Source: Desulfomicrobium macestii (GTDB taxonomy: Bacteria > Desulfobacterota > Desulfovibrionia > Desulfovibrionales > Desulfomicrobiaceae). From it: DNA of 64,000 nt. Shown piece by piece: positions 7,385-16,228 of the stretch (the first letter of the stretch is position 1; each line of letters opens with the position of its first letter). The stretch spans positions 117,834 through 181,833 of the forward strand of contig NZ_JADBGG010000003.1 of the NCBI RefSeq assembly GCF_014873765.1. Direction: 5' to 3'. Position numbers and translations under genes: made by a program. The notes beneath the pieces were generated by a model. The model saw only the letters and a list, made by a program, of their open reading frames with translations, was not told where the DNA came from and did not search any database.

Positions 7385-10300
7385 TCAGGATTTCTCTCGC
7401 TGATCCAAATAGTACATCACCGGCACCACCATCCGGGAAAACAGCGTCGCCGCTACTTCTCCGGCCAGAAGCGATATGGCCAGGCCCTGGAAGATGGGGT
7501 CGAAGAGGATGACGAAGGCTCCGGCGACAACGGACAGGGCGGTCAGCACCATGGGCCTGAAGCGTACTGCTCCGGCTTCGACCACGGCGTTTTCCAGGCT
7601 TTCGCCCTGGTCGCGACGCATGGTGATGAAGTCCACCAGGATGATGGAGTTGCGGACCACGATGCCTGCCCCGGCGATGAAGCCGATCATGGACGTGGCC
7701 GTGAAGAAGGAGCCTGAGATGGCGTGGGCCGGGATGATGCCGATGAGCGAAAGCGGGATGGGGATCATGATGGCCAGCGGCGTCGTGTAGGACCCGAACC
7801 AGCCCACCACCAGGATGGCGATGAGCACCAGCACCACGGCGAAGGCCACGCCCATGTCACTAAAGACCTCGTAGGTGATCTGCCATTCTCCGTCCCATTT
7901 CATGGCAATCTCGTGGGTCGTGTCCGCGCCGCGGGTGTAGAGGCGGGTCAGGGGTCGCGTGTCTCCGGCCTGCCATGCGCCCCGGCCGGTCGCGGCCAGT
8001 TCGTCCAGGGCCTCGTCCACGCGGGCCATGCCGTAGATTGGGCTCTCTTCCTCTCCCGCCATGTCGGCCGTCACGTAGATCACGGGCAGCATGTTCTTGT
8101 GATAGATGTAGCCCGGCGTGATTCCCTGCGTCAGGCTCGCGATCTGGTCGAGGGAAACCATCCGGCCGTTTTCTCCGCGCACGGGCAGGGTTGCCAGATC
8201 CTTTGGATGCGAGCGCTCGGAGACGGGCAGGCGAAGCACGATGGGGACGTCCTCCCGGGCGCGCGGATCATGCAGGATGCCGACCTGCATGCCCCCCACG
8301 GAGGCGGCCAGGACCTGTCTGGCCCGATCCGGACTGATGCCGTTTTGCAGGGCCTTCTCCGGACTGAGGCGCACCCTCGTCTCAGGACGCGGATCGTTCA
8401 CGAACCAGTCCACATCCACAACGCTCGGCGTCCGGGCAAAGATGTCCTTGACCTGTCCGGCCACGGCCAGTCTTGAATCGTGGGTCGGGCCATAGATTTC
8501 GGCCACCAGGGTTTGCAGCACCGGCGGACCGGGGGGCACTTCCACCACCTTGATTCTGGCCCCGAGTTCCCTGGCCAGGGGCGCGATGCTTGTCCGCACC
8601 CGACCCGCGATCTCGTGGCTTGAGGCGTCGCGATCGCCCCGGCCGACCAGATTGACCTGAATCTGGGCCACGTTCGGCCCCTGGCGCAGGTAATAATGGC
8701 GCACCAGCCCGTTGAAGGAAAAGGGCGCGGCCGTGCCCACATAGAGCTGCACGTCGGTCACCTCCGGCTGCGCGATTATGGAGCGCGACAGCGTTTCGGC
8801 GGCGGCCATGGTGGTCTCAAGGCCCGTTCCGTCGGGCATGTCGATGACAATCTCGAATTCGCTCTTGTTGTCGAAGGGCAGCATCTTCACCAGCACGGCC
8901 TTGAGCGGAAAGAGGCTGACGGCCAGAAGGAGCAGGGCGACCATCCCTGCCAGAAAGAGGGCGCGGAAGCGGGGCCGTTCGATGAGGTGGCGCATGAGCC
9001 AGATGTAGCCGCGCGTGAAGATGTCGTCGTGGGATTCGGGCTCGTGACTGTCCGAGGGCTTAAGGACCCGTTTGGCCAGCCAGGGGGTGATGACGAAGGC
9101 CACGGCCATGGACAGGAGCATGGCCATGCTCGCCCCCACCGGCATGGGGCGCATGTATGGTCCCATCAGCCCGCCCACGAAGGCCATGGGCATGATGGCC
9201 GCGATGACCGTGAAGGTTGCCAGGACCAGGGGCGCGCGCACCTCGCTGACGGCTTCGATGATGACCTGGGAAAAGGGCCGCCCCGCCGAACCGGGCAGGC
9301 GCACGTGGCGCACGATGTTCTCCACGTCCACGATGGGGTCGTCCACCAGGATGCCGATGCAGAAGATGAGCGCGAACAGGGTCACCCGGTTCAGGGTGTA
9401 GCCCAGCAGCCAGTAGGTGGCCAGGGTCACGGCCAGGGTCACGGGCACGGCCACCATGACCACCGCGCTGGCCCGGCTGCCCAGGAAAAAGGCCACGATG
9501 CCGCCCACGGACAGGGCCGCGATGGCCAGATGGAAGAGCAGTTCGTTGGACTTGTGTTTGGCCGTCTCGCCGTAGTCGCGCACGATGACGGTCTGCATGT
9601 CCGCCGGAATGACCGTTCCGCGCAGGCTCTCGATGGTCGCCAGCGCCTTTTGGCAAAGCTCGGTGGCGTTGATGCCCGGGCGCTTGGCCACGGTCAGGGT
9701 GATGGCGGGCTGGAGTCGGCCGGTCCCGGCGGACAGGCCCTTGGACTCGGCCCGCGCTCCCGGGGCAAAGAGGACATAATCCTCGGGTTCGGCCCAGCCG
9801 TCGCGGATATCCGCCACGTTGCCGAGTGTCACGGGGTGGCCGCCCTGCACGGCGATGACGGTTCCGGCCACGTCGGCGGCGGTGCGCATGGCATTGTCGA
9901 GGCGGACCTGACGGCTGGCTCCGGCCGAGGTCATGAGCCCGCTCTGGTCGGCCTGGTTCTGGCTCGCGATGGCCTCGGCCACATCCACGCTGTCCAGGTT
10001 CAGGGCCCGCAGCCGCGCCGGGTTCACCTCCACGGTCAGGGCCCGCTTGCGTCCGCCGATGAGGCTCACTTCCGAGACCCCGTTCATGGCCCGCAGGCTC
10101 TCGGCCACCTCCGAAGCGACCTGGCGCAGGGTCCGGCTGTCATGGGTGTCGGAGGTCAGGGCCACGGCCAGAACCGGCACATCGTCGATGGAGCGCGGTT
10201 TCAGGATGGGCTGCGAGCATCCGGGCGGAATCCAGTCCAGGTGCTGGTAGAGCTTGCCGTAGGTCTTGATCAGGCTCCTCTCCACATCCTCTCCGACCAG

Positions 10301-10618
10301 AAAGCGCACCACGGTCAGGGCCTTGCCGTCCATGGCCGTGGAATAGACGTATTCCACCCCCGAAATCTCCCACAGCAGCTTTTCCATGGGGCCGATGACG
10401 CGCTTTTCGATCTCCTCGGGCATGGCTCCGGGCATTTCGACCATGATGTCGATCATGGGCACGATGATCTGCGGCTCTTCTTCGCTCGGGGTGCGCAGCA
10501 CGGCGAAGACTCCGAGAAAAATGGAAAAGACGATGATGAGCGGCACGAGCTTGGAGTCCACGAAGCTCGAAGTGATGCGGGTCAGGAAATCATGGTTGTG
10601 GGCGGGATGGTTCGACAT
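7385..10618 (-). CDS. RND family efflux transporter permease
   Basis: This 1077-residue inner-membrane pump has the normal RND size and organisation: a first helix (LVPLIIVFSIFLGVFAVL), two large periplasmic loops and two bundles of helices. Proton-relay acidic residues lie in the fourth helix (GILVDDPIVDVENI), and a second bundle near the C-terminus contains GAGIVVRNSIILVDF. RND pumps exchange protons for drugs, metals or organic compounds. The protein groups with the drug/hydrophobe-like or unassigned RND proteins rather than clearly with CusA, because no methionine triad is evident. It is co-transcribed with the adaptor gene at 10622-11800, three bases upstream. No outer-membrane channel gene follows; the RM island occupies that position. 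Confidence 0.92.
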   Translation of the reverse strand: MSNHPAHNHDFLTRITSSFVDSKLVPLIIVFSIFLGVFAVLRTPSEEEPQIIVPMIDIMVEMPGAMPEEIEKRVIGPMEKLLWEISGVEYVYSTAMDGKALTVVRFLVGEDVERSLIKTYGKLYQHLDWIPPGCSQPILKPRSIDDVPVLAVALTSDTHDSRTLRQVASEVAESLRAMNGVSEVSLIGGRKRALTVEVNPARLRALNLDSVDVAEAIASQNQADQSGLMTSAGASRQVRLDNAMRTAADVAGTVIAVQGGHPVTLGNVADIRDGWAEPEDYVLFAPGARAESKGLSAGTGRLQPAITLTVAKRPGINATELCQKALATIESLRGTVIPADMQTVIVRDYGETAKHKSNELLFHLAIAALSVGGIVAFFLGSRASAVVMVAVPVTLAVTLATYWLLGYTLNRVTLFALIFCIGILVDDPIVDVENIVRHVRLPGSAGRPFSQVIIEAVSEVRAPLVLATFTVIAAIMPMAFVGGLMGPYMRPMPVGASMAMLLSMAVAFVITPWLAKRVLKPSDSHEPESHDDIFTRGYIWLMRHLIERPRFRALFLAGMVALLLLAVSLFPLKAVLVKMLPFDNKSEFEIVIDMPDGTGLETTMAAAETLSRSIIAQPEVTDVQLYVGTAAPFSFNGLVRHYYLRQGPNVAQIQVNLVGRGDRDASSHEIAGRVRTSIAPLARELGARIKVVEVPPGPPVLQTLVAEIYGPTHDSRLAVAGQVKDIFARTPSVVDVDWFVNDPRPETRVRLSPEKALQNGISPDRARQVLAASVGGMQVGILHDPRAREDVPIVLRLPVSERSHPKDLATLPVRGENGRMVSLDQIASLTQGITPGYIYHKNMLPVIYVTADMAGEEESPIYGMARVDEALDELAATGRGAWQAGDTRPLTRLYTRGADTTHEIAMKWDGEWQITYEVFSDMGVAFAVVLVLIAILVVGWFGSYTTPLAIMIPIPLSLIGIIPAHAISGSFFTATSMIGFIAGAGIVVRNSIILVDFITMRRDQGESLENAVVEAGAVRFRPMVLTALSVVAGAFVILFDPIFQGLAISLLAGEVAATLFSRMVVPVMYYLDQREKS

Positions 10619-10621
10619 GGA

Positions 10622-11800
10622 TCACTCCCGAACCAGCAGGTCGCCTTCGCGGGCCACTGCGGGCGCGCTCAGGACCACCTCGTCGTCCGGGGAGAGGCCG
10701 GACAGGACCTCGACCAGAATTTCTGCCCCCTCGGGCACCGCGCCGAACTGATCGGTTCCGGTCTGGAGGATGAAGGTCTTTCCGCCGAGCACGGCCTTCT
10801 GGTAGACGCCGCCGATCTTGACGATGCGCAGCCGGAGCGTGGAGTCACTGTCAACGATGAGCGCCGTGGTCAGTTCGCCGCGTGGCCTCAGGGCGGAGCG
10901 CGGAACCAGCAGTTTCCTGGCCGTGCCCACGGGTACGCAGACCTTGCCGTACATGCCGGGGCTTGGCGTTGCGTCAAGGGCGGCCTTGATCCTGAAGGAT
11001 CGGCTTGCGGGGTCCACCTGTCCGATCACGGCCGAAAGGGTGGTCAGGAACGGGGCCTCGGACAGGGATGGAATGAGCGCGACCACGTTCATGCCCTGTT
11101 CGATGCGTCCGAGCAGGGATTCGTCGGCCTGGGCCACGAGCTCGAAGCCGCTCTTCAGGTCATCCACCTCGGCCAGGGGAGTCCCGGCCTGCACGAACGC
11201 GCCCAGATCGACGTGACGGCGTGTCAGAACCCCGTTCAGGGGGGAGGTCACGGTGCTGTATTGCATGAGGGCGCGGATTTCGGCGCTCTGGAATCCTGCG
11301 GCGGAAGACTGCGCGGCCATGGCCTTTTCCTGGTTGGCCAGCGCCTCGTATTCGGCCTGGGCCCGGTCCACATCGTCGCGACTCACGGCAGCCTGGCGCA
11401 GCAGTTTTTGCATGCGCTCCAGGGTGGCCTTGGCCTGGGCCTTGCGCGCCGCCAGGGCCTTGCCCTCCAGGCCGGCCTGCCCGGCCGTGGCGCGCATGCT
11501 CTGCTCGCGCTGCCGCAGCTCGGCGTCGTCGATGCGCAGGATGGCCTGGCCCGCTGTGAGCACGTCCCCTTCCCTGGCCAGGATTTCCGTCACGGTGCCG
11601 CTGGTCTTGCTGGCCAGGATCACGCTGTTGCGCGACTCGACCTGTCCGGGGAGGCTCCTGCATTCGCGGGCCTCGGTCAGGGCCAGACGCATGGTCTGGG
11701 CCTTGATTGTTCGTGGTTCGGGCTTGGAGCGGGCGTCGTCCTGGCTGCATGCGGCAAGAAGCAGGGCAAGACTCAAGAGCAGATGGATGAATGCGGGCAT
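10622..11800 (-). CDS. RND efflux periplasmic adaptor subunit (HlyD/MFP family lipoprotein)
   Basis: The 392-residue adaptor begins MPAFIHLLLSLALLLAACSQ, a lipoprotein signal with lipobox LAAC, so it should be acylated at Cys18 and face the periplasm. A biotinyl-lipoyl-like half (SGTVTEILAREGDVLTAGQ) is followed by a coiled-coil hairpin (about residues 95-170), the second lipoyl half (VTSPLNGVLTRR) and beta-barrel/membrane-proximal domains. The start at 11800 has GGAG eight bases upstream; the frame is open much further back but the extra residues are not signal-like. It precedes the RND permease with a 3-nt gap. Together they form two parts of a tripartite pump; substrate unknown. Confidence 0.9.
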   Translation of the reverse strand: MPAFIHLLLSLALLLAACSQDDARSKPEPRTIKAQTMRLALTEARECRSLPGQVESRNSVILASKTSGTVTEILAREGDVLTAGQAILRIDDAELRQREQSMRATAGQAGLEGKALAARKAQAKATLERMQKLLRQAAVSRDDVDRAQAEYEALANQEKAMAAQSSAAGFQSAEIRALMQYSTVTSPLNGVLTRRHVDLGAFVQAGTPLAEVDDLKSGFELVAQADESLLGRIEQGMNVVALIPSLSEAPFLTTLSAVIGQVDPASRSFRIKAALDATPSPGMYGKVCVPVGTARKLLVPRSALRPRGELTTALIVDSDSTLRLRIVKIGGVYQKAVLGGKTFILQTGTDQFGAVPEGAEILVEVLSGLSPDDEVVLSAPAVAREGDLLVRE

Positions 11801-11915
11801 GTCGGGATCTCCGGAGGTGAGGTGACGCTGTTCAGCGCACATGTACACCCTGCCGGGTTCCGAGTTCAACCTTGGGGAAAGGGAAAATATTAACTGGAGC
11901 GGGAAGGTATGGATT

Positions 11916-11960
11916 GGATCATGGCGCACGGCTGCGCAAAATGAGCTTGCGCCATGATCC
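11916..11960. repeat. Perfect 13-bp inverted repeat between two minus-strand operons
   Basis: ggatcatggcgca (11916-11928) is repeated inverted at 11948-11960 with a 19-nt loop. It follows the aminotransferase stop codon on the minus strand, so it probably acts as a 3'-end hairpin. There is no T run, so it is not a classical intrinsic terminator. Confidence 0.6.
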
Positions 11961-11970
11961 AGGGAGGGGG

Positions 11971-13155
11971 CTACTTCAGGAAATCCTTCATGCACCGGCA
12001 CAGCCGGGTGATGCCGTCGTCGATGACCTGTTCCGAGGCGTTGGAGAAGTTCAGGCGCAGGGTGTTCTGTCCTGTGCCGTCGGTGTAGAACGGCATGCCC
12101 GGCACAAAGGCGACCTTCTGCTCGATGGCCAGGTTGAAAAGGTCCATGCATGAGCCCTTGCCCTCAGGCAGGGTCACCCATGAGAACATGCCGCCTTCGG
12201 GACGGGTGAAGATAACGCCTTCGGGGGCCTCCCGCTCCAGGGTCCGGACCATGGCCGAGGCCTGGGACCCGTAGCAGGCCGTTATTTTGGCGATGTGGTC
12301 GTCGATGGAGTGCTTTTTGAGGTACTCGGCGATGACGAACTGGTTGAAGGTCGAGGAGTGCAGATCCGCGGCCTGCTTGGCCTTGACCGCCAGGCGGATG
12401 ATTTCCGGAGGGGCGACCATCCAGCCCAGGCGAAAGCCGGGTACCGTGATCTTGGAGAAGCTGCCGAGCATGATGCTGCGTCCTCCCGTGTAGGCGAAGA
12501 GCGGCTTGTGGTGCTCGCCGGTGAAACGCAGTTCTCCGTAGGGGTCGTCCTCGATGAAGACCGTCTCGGGATATTTATGCAGCAGCTTGCCCAGCTCCTC
12601 GCGTTTGGCCCTGGAGTAGGTCAGGCCCGAGGGGTTCTGGAAATTGGGCACGGCATAGAAGAGCTTGGGGCGTCCCGTTGCCAGCAGCGACTCGACCTGG
12701 TCCAGGTTCGGGCCGTCCTCCTCCAGATCCACGGTCACGAATCTGGGCTCGAACATGGTGAAGGCCTGGATGGTGCCAAGGTAGCTCGGCCGTTCCAGGA
12801 TGACCTCGTCGTCCTTTTCGATGAAGAGCTTGCCCAGAAGGTCAAGACACTGCTGGGAACCCGTGGTGATCAGCACCTGATCCGGGTCCACGGTCACGCC
12901 GTGGCGGGAGTAGCGGCTTGCGATCCAGGCCCTGAGTTCGACGTATCCTTCCGTGGTGGAATATTGCAGGGCGCGCGCTCCGGCCGTGGCCAGGGTTTCG
13001 CGGGCCGCATCCTGCAGAGCCTCGATGGGAAAGAGGTTCGGATTGGGCAGCCCGCCTGCGAAGGACGTGATGCTTGGGTCCTGGGTAACCTTCAAGATCT
13101 CGCGAATGAAGGATTTTGGAGTGTTCTGGATGCGTTTGGTGAACCTGAAACTCAT
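11971..13155 (-). CDS. PLP-dependent aminotransferase, class I/II (LysN/2-aminoadipate aminotransferase-like)
   Basis: This 394-residue protein is a fold-type I aminotransferase close to the LysN/kynurenine aminotransferase II group. Signatures are SFAGGLPNPNLFP at the N-terminus, LQYSTTEGYVELR, ITTGSQQCLDLLGKLF, PNFQNPSGLTYS, EDDPYGELRF and the PLP-lysine segment GSFSKITVPGFRLGW, with a terminal RLNFSNA segment. It would transaminate a branched-chain, aromatic or 2-aminoadipate-type amino acid. It lies 21 bp downstream of azlD in the same direction, so it is probably co-expressed with the AzlCD exporter. This suggests a role in clearing or converting excess amino acids. The substrate is not determined by the sequence. 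Confidence 0.88.
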   Translation of the reverse strand: MSFRFTKRIQNTPKSFIREILKVTQDPSITSFAGGLPNPNLFPIEALQDAARETLATAGARALQYSTTEGYVELRAWIASRYSRHGVTVDPDQVLITTGSQQCLDLLGKLFIEKDDEVILERPSYLGTIQAFTMFEPRFVTVDLEEDGPNLDQVESLLATGRPKLFYAVPNFQNPSGLTYSRAKREELGKLLHKYPETVFIEDDPYGELRFTGEHHKPLFAYTGGRSIMLGSFSKITVPGFRLGWMVAPPEIIRLAVKAKQAADLHSSTFNQFVIAEYLKKHSIDDHIAKITACYGSQASAMVRTLEREAPEGVIFTRPEGGMFSWVTLPEGKGSCMDLFNLAIEQKVAFVPGMPFYTDGTGQNTLRLNFSNASEQVIDDGITRLCRCMKDFLK

Positions 13156-13176
13156 GATGCCTCCTTGAGGCCGGTG

Positions 13177-13503
13177 TTATGCGAAAAATAATCTGCCCAG
13201 TGCCACGCAGCCCATGCCGGTGACGATGGCGCCGACAAAGCTCTTTGTTTTCCAGCAGACCGCGAAGGTCGGGATGGCCGCCCAGAGAAAGATGTTGTCG
13301 GCGGAAAAATCAAGTCCTTTTTCCGTGATCACCAGCGACGGCAGCAACATGGCCGAAAGCACGGCCACGGGGATGAAGCCCAGCCAGCGCACGACGGACT
13401 CGGGCAGGGTGCGCTGCGCCAGGGCCAGGAGCGGCAGGGCGCGCGGGACATAGGTCACGGCCATCATGCCGAGAATGGTCAGGAAGATTGTCTGCTGGTC
13501 CAT
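13177..13503 (-). CDS. azlD: AzlD family small subunit of amino-acid exporter
   Basis: The 108-residue protein has four hydrophobic stretches and the family start pattern FLTILGMMAVTYVPRALPLL. Later come LPESVVRWLGFIPVAVLSAML and a C-terminal VGAIVTGMGCVALGRL. AzlD-type proteins pair with AzlC to export branched-chain and related amino acids. Its start lies 25 nt inside the 3' end of azlC, which implies translational coupling. Size is normal for the family. Confidence 0.9.
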   Translation of the reverse strand: MDQQTIFLTILGMMAVTYVPRALPLLALAQRTLPESVVRWLGFIPVAVLSAMLLPSLVITEKGLDFSADNIFLWAAIPTFAVCWKTKSFVGAIVTGMGCVALGRLFFA

Positions 13504-14201
13504 GCGTGAACTCCGAGGCCAATGGTTGCGGCGATGATGGTTGCGGCCAGGACATGGCTCTGGTCAAGGCCCGCGAGCATCAGGACGGTGGACAGGACGC
13601 CCGCGACGACGGCCACGGCGAGGTGCTGCCGCGACTTGAGCTGGCCGAGCAGCAGGGCGATGAACATGGCCGGCAGGGCGTAATCGAGGCCGATGGGCCG
13701 GATGTCGGTGATGAGCGTGCTCGCGGCCAGGCCAAGGACCGTGCCGCCGACCCAGGCGCTCTGGGCGATGACGTTGATGCCGAAGGTCTCCCCCGGTCCG
13801 GTCTCGCCTCTGGCGAAGCGGCCGACGTGCAGGGCGAAGGTCTCGTCCGTCATCTGGTAGGAGAAGAGGGCCAGGCGGGACTTGCTCCAGCCGCGCAGGT
13901 AAGGGGCCAGGGCCGCCGACATGAGCAGGTGGCGCAGGTTGACGACGAAAGTGGTGGCCACGATGGCCAGGGGCGCGGCCTTGGCGGCAAACAGGCCCAC
14001 CGCGATGAGCTGGGCCGATCCGGCAAAGACCAGAAGGCTCATGAGTATGGTGTTCATGCCCGAAAGGCCGGACTTTTGGGCCAGAACCCCATAGGCGAAG
14101 CCCACGGGCACATAGCCCAGGATGATGGGCAGGGTCTGGCGGAAGGCCGAGACCAGGGGGGACTCGGCGCGGCTGGTGGATGAAAGGGTGGCACAGTTCA
14201 T
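13479..14201 (-). CDS. azlC: AzlC family branched-chain amino acid export permease
   Basis: This 240-residue protein has the conserved AzlC opening (FRQTLPIILGYVPVGFAYG), LLVFAGSAQLIAVGL, VVNLRHLLMSAALAPYL and about seven to eight predicted membrane spans. AzlC supplies the larger subunit of the exporter and AzlD, overlapping its 3' end, the smaller one. It heads a minus-strand operon azlC-azlD-aminotransferase. A MocR-type regulator is encoded divergently at 14744-16168 and is the obvious candidate to control it. The start ATG at 14201 precedes a run unlike a signal peptide, which is normal for the family. Confidence 0.9.
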   Translation of the reverse strand: MNCATLSSTSRAESPLVSAFRQTLPIILGYVPVGFAYGVLAQKSGLSGMNTILMSLLVFAGSAQLIAVGLFAAKAAPLAIVATTFVVNLRHLLMSAALAPYLRGWSKSRLALFSYQMTDETFALHVGRFARGETGPGETFGINVIAQSAWVGGTVLGLAASTLITDIRPIGLDYALPAMFIALLLGQLKSRQHLAVAVVAGVLSTVLMLAGLDQSHVLAATIIAATIGLGVHAWTSRQSS

Positions 14202-14369
14202 AATCGATTATCCTCTTCGGACTCAACCTAGTCAAAATCTGTTTGCAGTACAGATACAGTTTGTATAAATTTCGACCATAACAGATTGGAGAGATCGACG
14301 GGCTGCAAACCGCGGAAGAGATGGTGGCATGGAGGTCCGTTCAGGGCAAGGCCGAAAGGTTACGGATGG

Positions 14370-14548
14370 GGGTTTGGCAGGGGCCGGGAGTGGCGGTCCG
14401 CCGGAAATCCCTCGCGGGCCTCGTAGAGACGGATCATCGCTTCTTCGAACAGCGGCCTGCGCTCCGTCCGGGAGGCGATGATCCGTCAAACGATGCCTGG
14501 CTCAGTCAGACAGCCGACGGTCCGCCACTCCCGGCCCCCACCAAACCC
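14370..14548. repeat. Nested inverted repeat (179 bp) capable of a cruciform or long RNA hairpin
   Basis: The outer arms 14370-14400 and 14518-14548 pair at 28 of 31 positions. Inside them gacggatcatcgc (14428-14440) pairs perfectly with 14475-14487. No transposase frame lies between the arms, so a MITE-like element or a structured RNA leader are both possible. Confidence 0.8.
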
Positions 14549-14600
14549 TGCGGTACGTCGGTGAATGTAAAGGCAGAAATGCACCGTCCTGTCCCCGGCG

Positions 14601-14628
14601 TCATTCCCGCGAAGGCGGGAATCCATGC
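14601..14628 (+). repeat. REP-type palindrome, single copy
   Basis: attcccgcgaaggcgggaat (14603-14622) followed by ccatgc is one copy of the same palindrome that recurs four times in the 45.4-45.8 kb array. Confidence 0.85.
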
Positions 14629-14743
14629 TTTTGATCGAAAGCACCCGATGCCTCCACGATGGAAAAAGACAAGGGCTATAACCAAAAACGCAGTAACCTT
14701 GGGAGCAGTGTCTTCTCCCTTTGCCATGCGTAAGGGTACTTCC

Positions 14744-16168
14744 ATGGAAGATTTCAGATACCGGCAGATCGAGCAGAACCTCATGCAGCAGATCGTCTCG
14801 GGTACTCTCGGCCCCGGAGCCAGGCTGCCTTCCCTGCGCCATGTCAGCCTGCGCAGCCGGGTGGCGGTCAGCACCGTGCTCCAGGCCTATGCCGAGCTGG
14901 AGCGCAAGGGGGTCATCGAGTCGCGCCCCAGGTCCGGGTTTTTCGTGCGGAGCGACACGCGGCAGCTGCCGCCTCCGCCGCGCAACCCTCGGCCCGTGCT
15001 CCGGCCGCACACCGTCAACCGCAGCCAGCTCATCTCCGCCGTGCTTGAGACCGTGGGCGACCGGGAGCTTGTGCCCCTGGGCATCAATTGCCCGTCGGAA
15101 GATCTGCTGCCCTACCGCGAACTGGCCAAGGTGGCGGCGCGCCTGTCGAGGGAAGATCCCAAGCGCCAGGTCGGCTACCTGCCCGTGGAGGGCAGCCTGG
15201 AGCTGCGCCGCCAGCTGTCCCTGCGCGCGGCCCAGGCGGGGCTTGCGGTGCGGCCCGAGGAGATCATCATCACCTGTGGGGCCCTTGAGGCCCTGCACGT
15301 GGCCGTGCGCAGCCTGGTCCGCCCCGGAGACAACGTGCTCATCCAGGCTCCGTCCTATTTCTGCTTTCAGCAGCTTCTCGAGAATCAGGGCGTGCGTTCC
15401 ATCGAGATCCCCTCGCATCCTCGGCACGGGGTGGACCCCGCCGACGTGGAGCGGGCGCTTGAGCGCTTCGACATCAGCGCCTGCATCTTTACCCCCAATT
15501 TCAACAATCCCGACGGTTCCCTGACTTCGGACAGCGCCAAGCGCGAAATCGTGGAACTTCTGGCCAGACGGGAAATACCGCTCATCGAGGACGATGTGGC
15601 CGGAGACCTCCATTTTGGTCCGACCCGCCCCACGGTCTTCAAGATGTACGATGCGCAAGGGTTGGTCATTCTATGTTCGTCCCTTTCCAAGACTCTGTGT
15701 CCGGGCTACCGCATCGGTTGGATCATGCCGGGCCGGTTTTATCGCGAGGCCTACGAGGTCAAGGCCACCACCAACGTCTGCTCCGCGACCCTCACCCAGG
15801 AGGCCGTGGGCCTCTATTTGCGCGAGGGCCGGTATGATCGGCACTTGCGCGGTCTGCGCCGGGCCTTGCAGGAGCAGACACAGTCCATGCAGCTGCACGT
15901 CAGCCGCACCTTCCCGGAAGGCACGCGGGTCGGCAGGCCCGAAGGCGGGGGCGTGCTGTGGGTGGAACTGCCGACGGGCGTGGATTCGGTGGAGCTCATG
16001 TACCGGGCCAGGGCGGCGGGCATCAGCATCGCCCCCGGCACCATCTTTTCGACCCAGGATCGTTTTTCCGGGCATGTGCGGCTCAACTCCGGCAATCCCT
16101 GGACCTCGGAATTGGCGGGCGGGATAGAACGCCTGGGCGGCCTGGTGGCCGAGATGGTCGGCGGGTGA
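14744..16168 (+). CDS. MocR-type transcriptional regulator (GntR HTH fused to aminotransferase fold)
   Basis: This 474-residue protein has an N-terminal GntR winged helix (about 1-70: YRQIEQNLMQQIVSGTL, LRSRVAVSTVLQAYAELERK, PRSGFFV). It is joined by a proline-rich linker to a fold-type I aminotransferase domain (about 110-474). PLP-site features include ITCGALEALHVAV, FTPNFNNPDGSLTSD, EDDVAGDLHF and the Schiff-base lysine in CSSLSKTLCPGYRIGW. MocR proteins use bound PLP-amino acid adducts to control transcription, usually of divergent genes, here azlC-azlD-aminotransferase. The ATG at 14744 has AAGGGT nearby; an ATG at 14726 is an alternative. The approx. 500-nt upstream region is unusually long for a regulator that normally shares a compact divergent promoter. 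Confidence 0.88.
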   Translation: MEDFRYRQIEQNLMQQIVSGTLGPGARLPSLRHVSLRSRVAVSTVLQAYAELERKGVIESRPRSGFFVRSDTRQLPPPPRNPRPVLRPHTVNRSQLISAVLETVGDRELVPLGINCPSEDLLPYRELAKVAARLSREDPKRQVGYLPVEGSLELRRQLSLRAAQAGLAVRPEEIIITCGALEALHVAVRSLVRPGDNVLIQAPSYFCFQQLLENQGVRSIEIPSHPRHGVDPADVERALERFDISACIFTPNFNNPDGSLTSDSAKREIVELLARREIPLIEDDVAGDLHFGPTRPTVFKMYDAQGLVILCSSLSKTLCPGYRIGWIMPGRFYREAYEVKATTNVCSATLTQEAVGLYLREGRYDRHLRGLRRALQEQTQSMQLHVSRTFPEGTRVGRPEGGGVLWVELPTGVDSVELMYRARAAGISIAPGTIFSTQDRFSGHVRLNSGNPWTSELAGGIERLGGLVAEMVGG

Positions 16169-16228
16169 GGCGCGCTTGTGTCATTTTGGCATATTGACGA
16201 GGCTTCCGTGCTGGTCGAGGAAACGGGC

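Larger units (their letters stand above)
14202..14743. other. 542-bp divergent intergenic region with operator-like and repeat sequences
   Basis: Near azlC (14221-14275) the DNA is A/T-rich. It contains ctgtttgcagtacagataca and ttgtataaat, which could supply divergent promoters and a MocR operator; this is a weak, visual assignment. The rest is G/C-rich and holds the nested inverted repeat at 14370-14548 and a REP palindrome at 14603-14622. Open frames here have no ribosome binding sites and no recognisable product. Confidence 0.5.

Noticed and set aside
8696-11893. A 1065-residue open frame on the plus strand
   Set aside because: It is antisense to the RND permease and adaptor genes. The product is His/Gly/Gln-rich and matches no family; it is a by-product of high G+C codon bias.
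14232-14489. Small minus-strand gene upstream of azlC
   Set aside because: It lies over the inverted-repeat block, with no RBS and an Arg/Pro-rich product.
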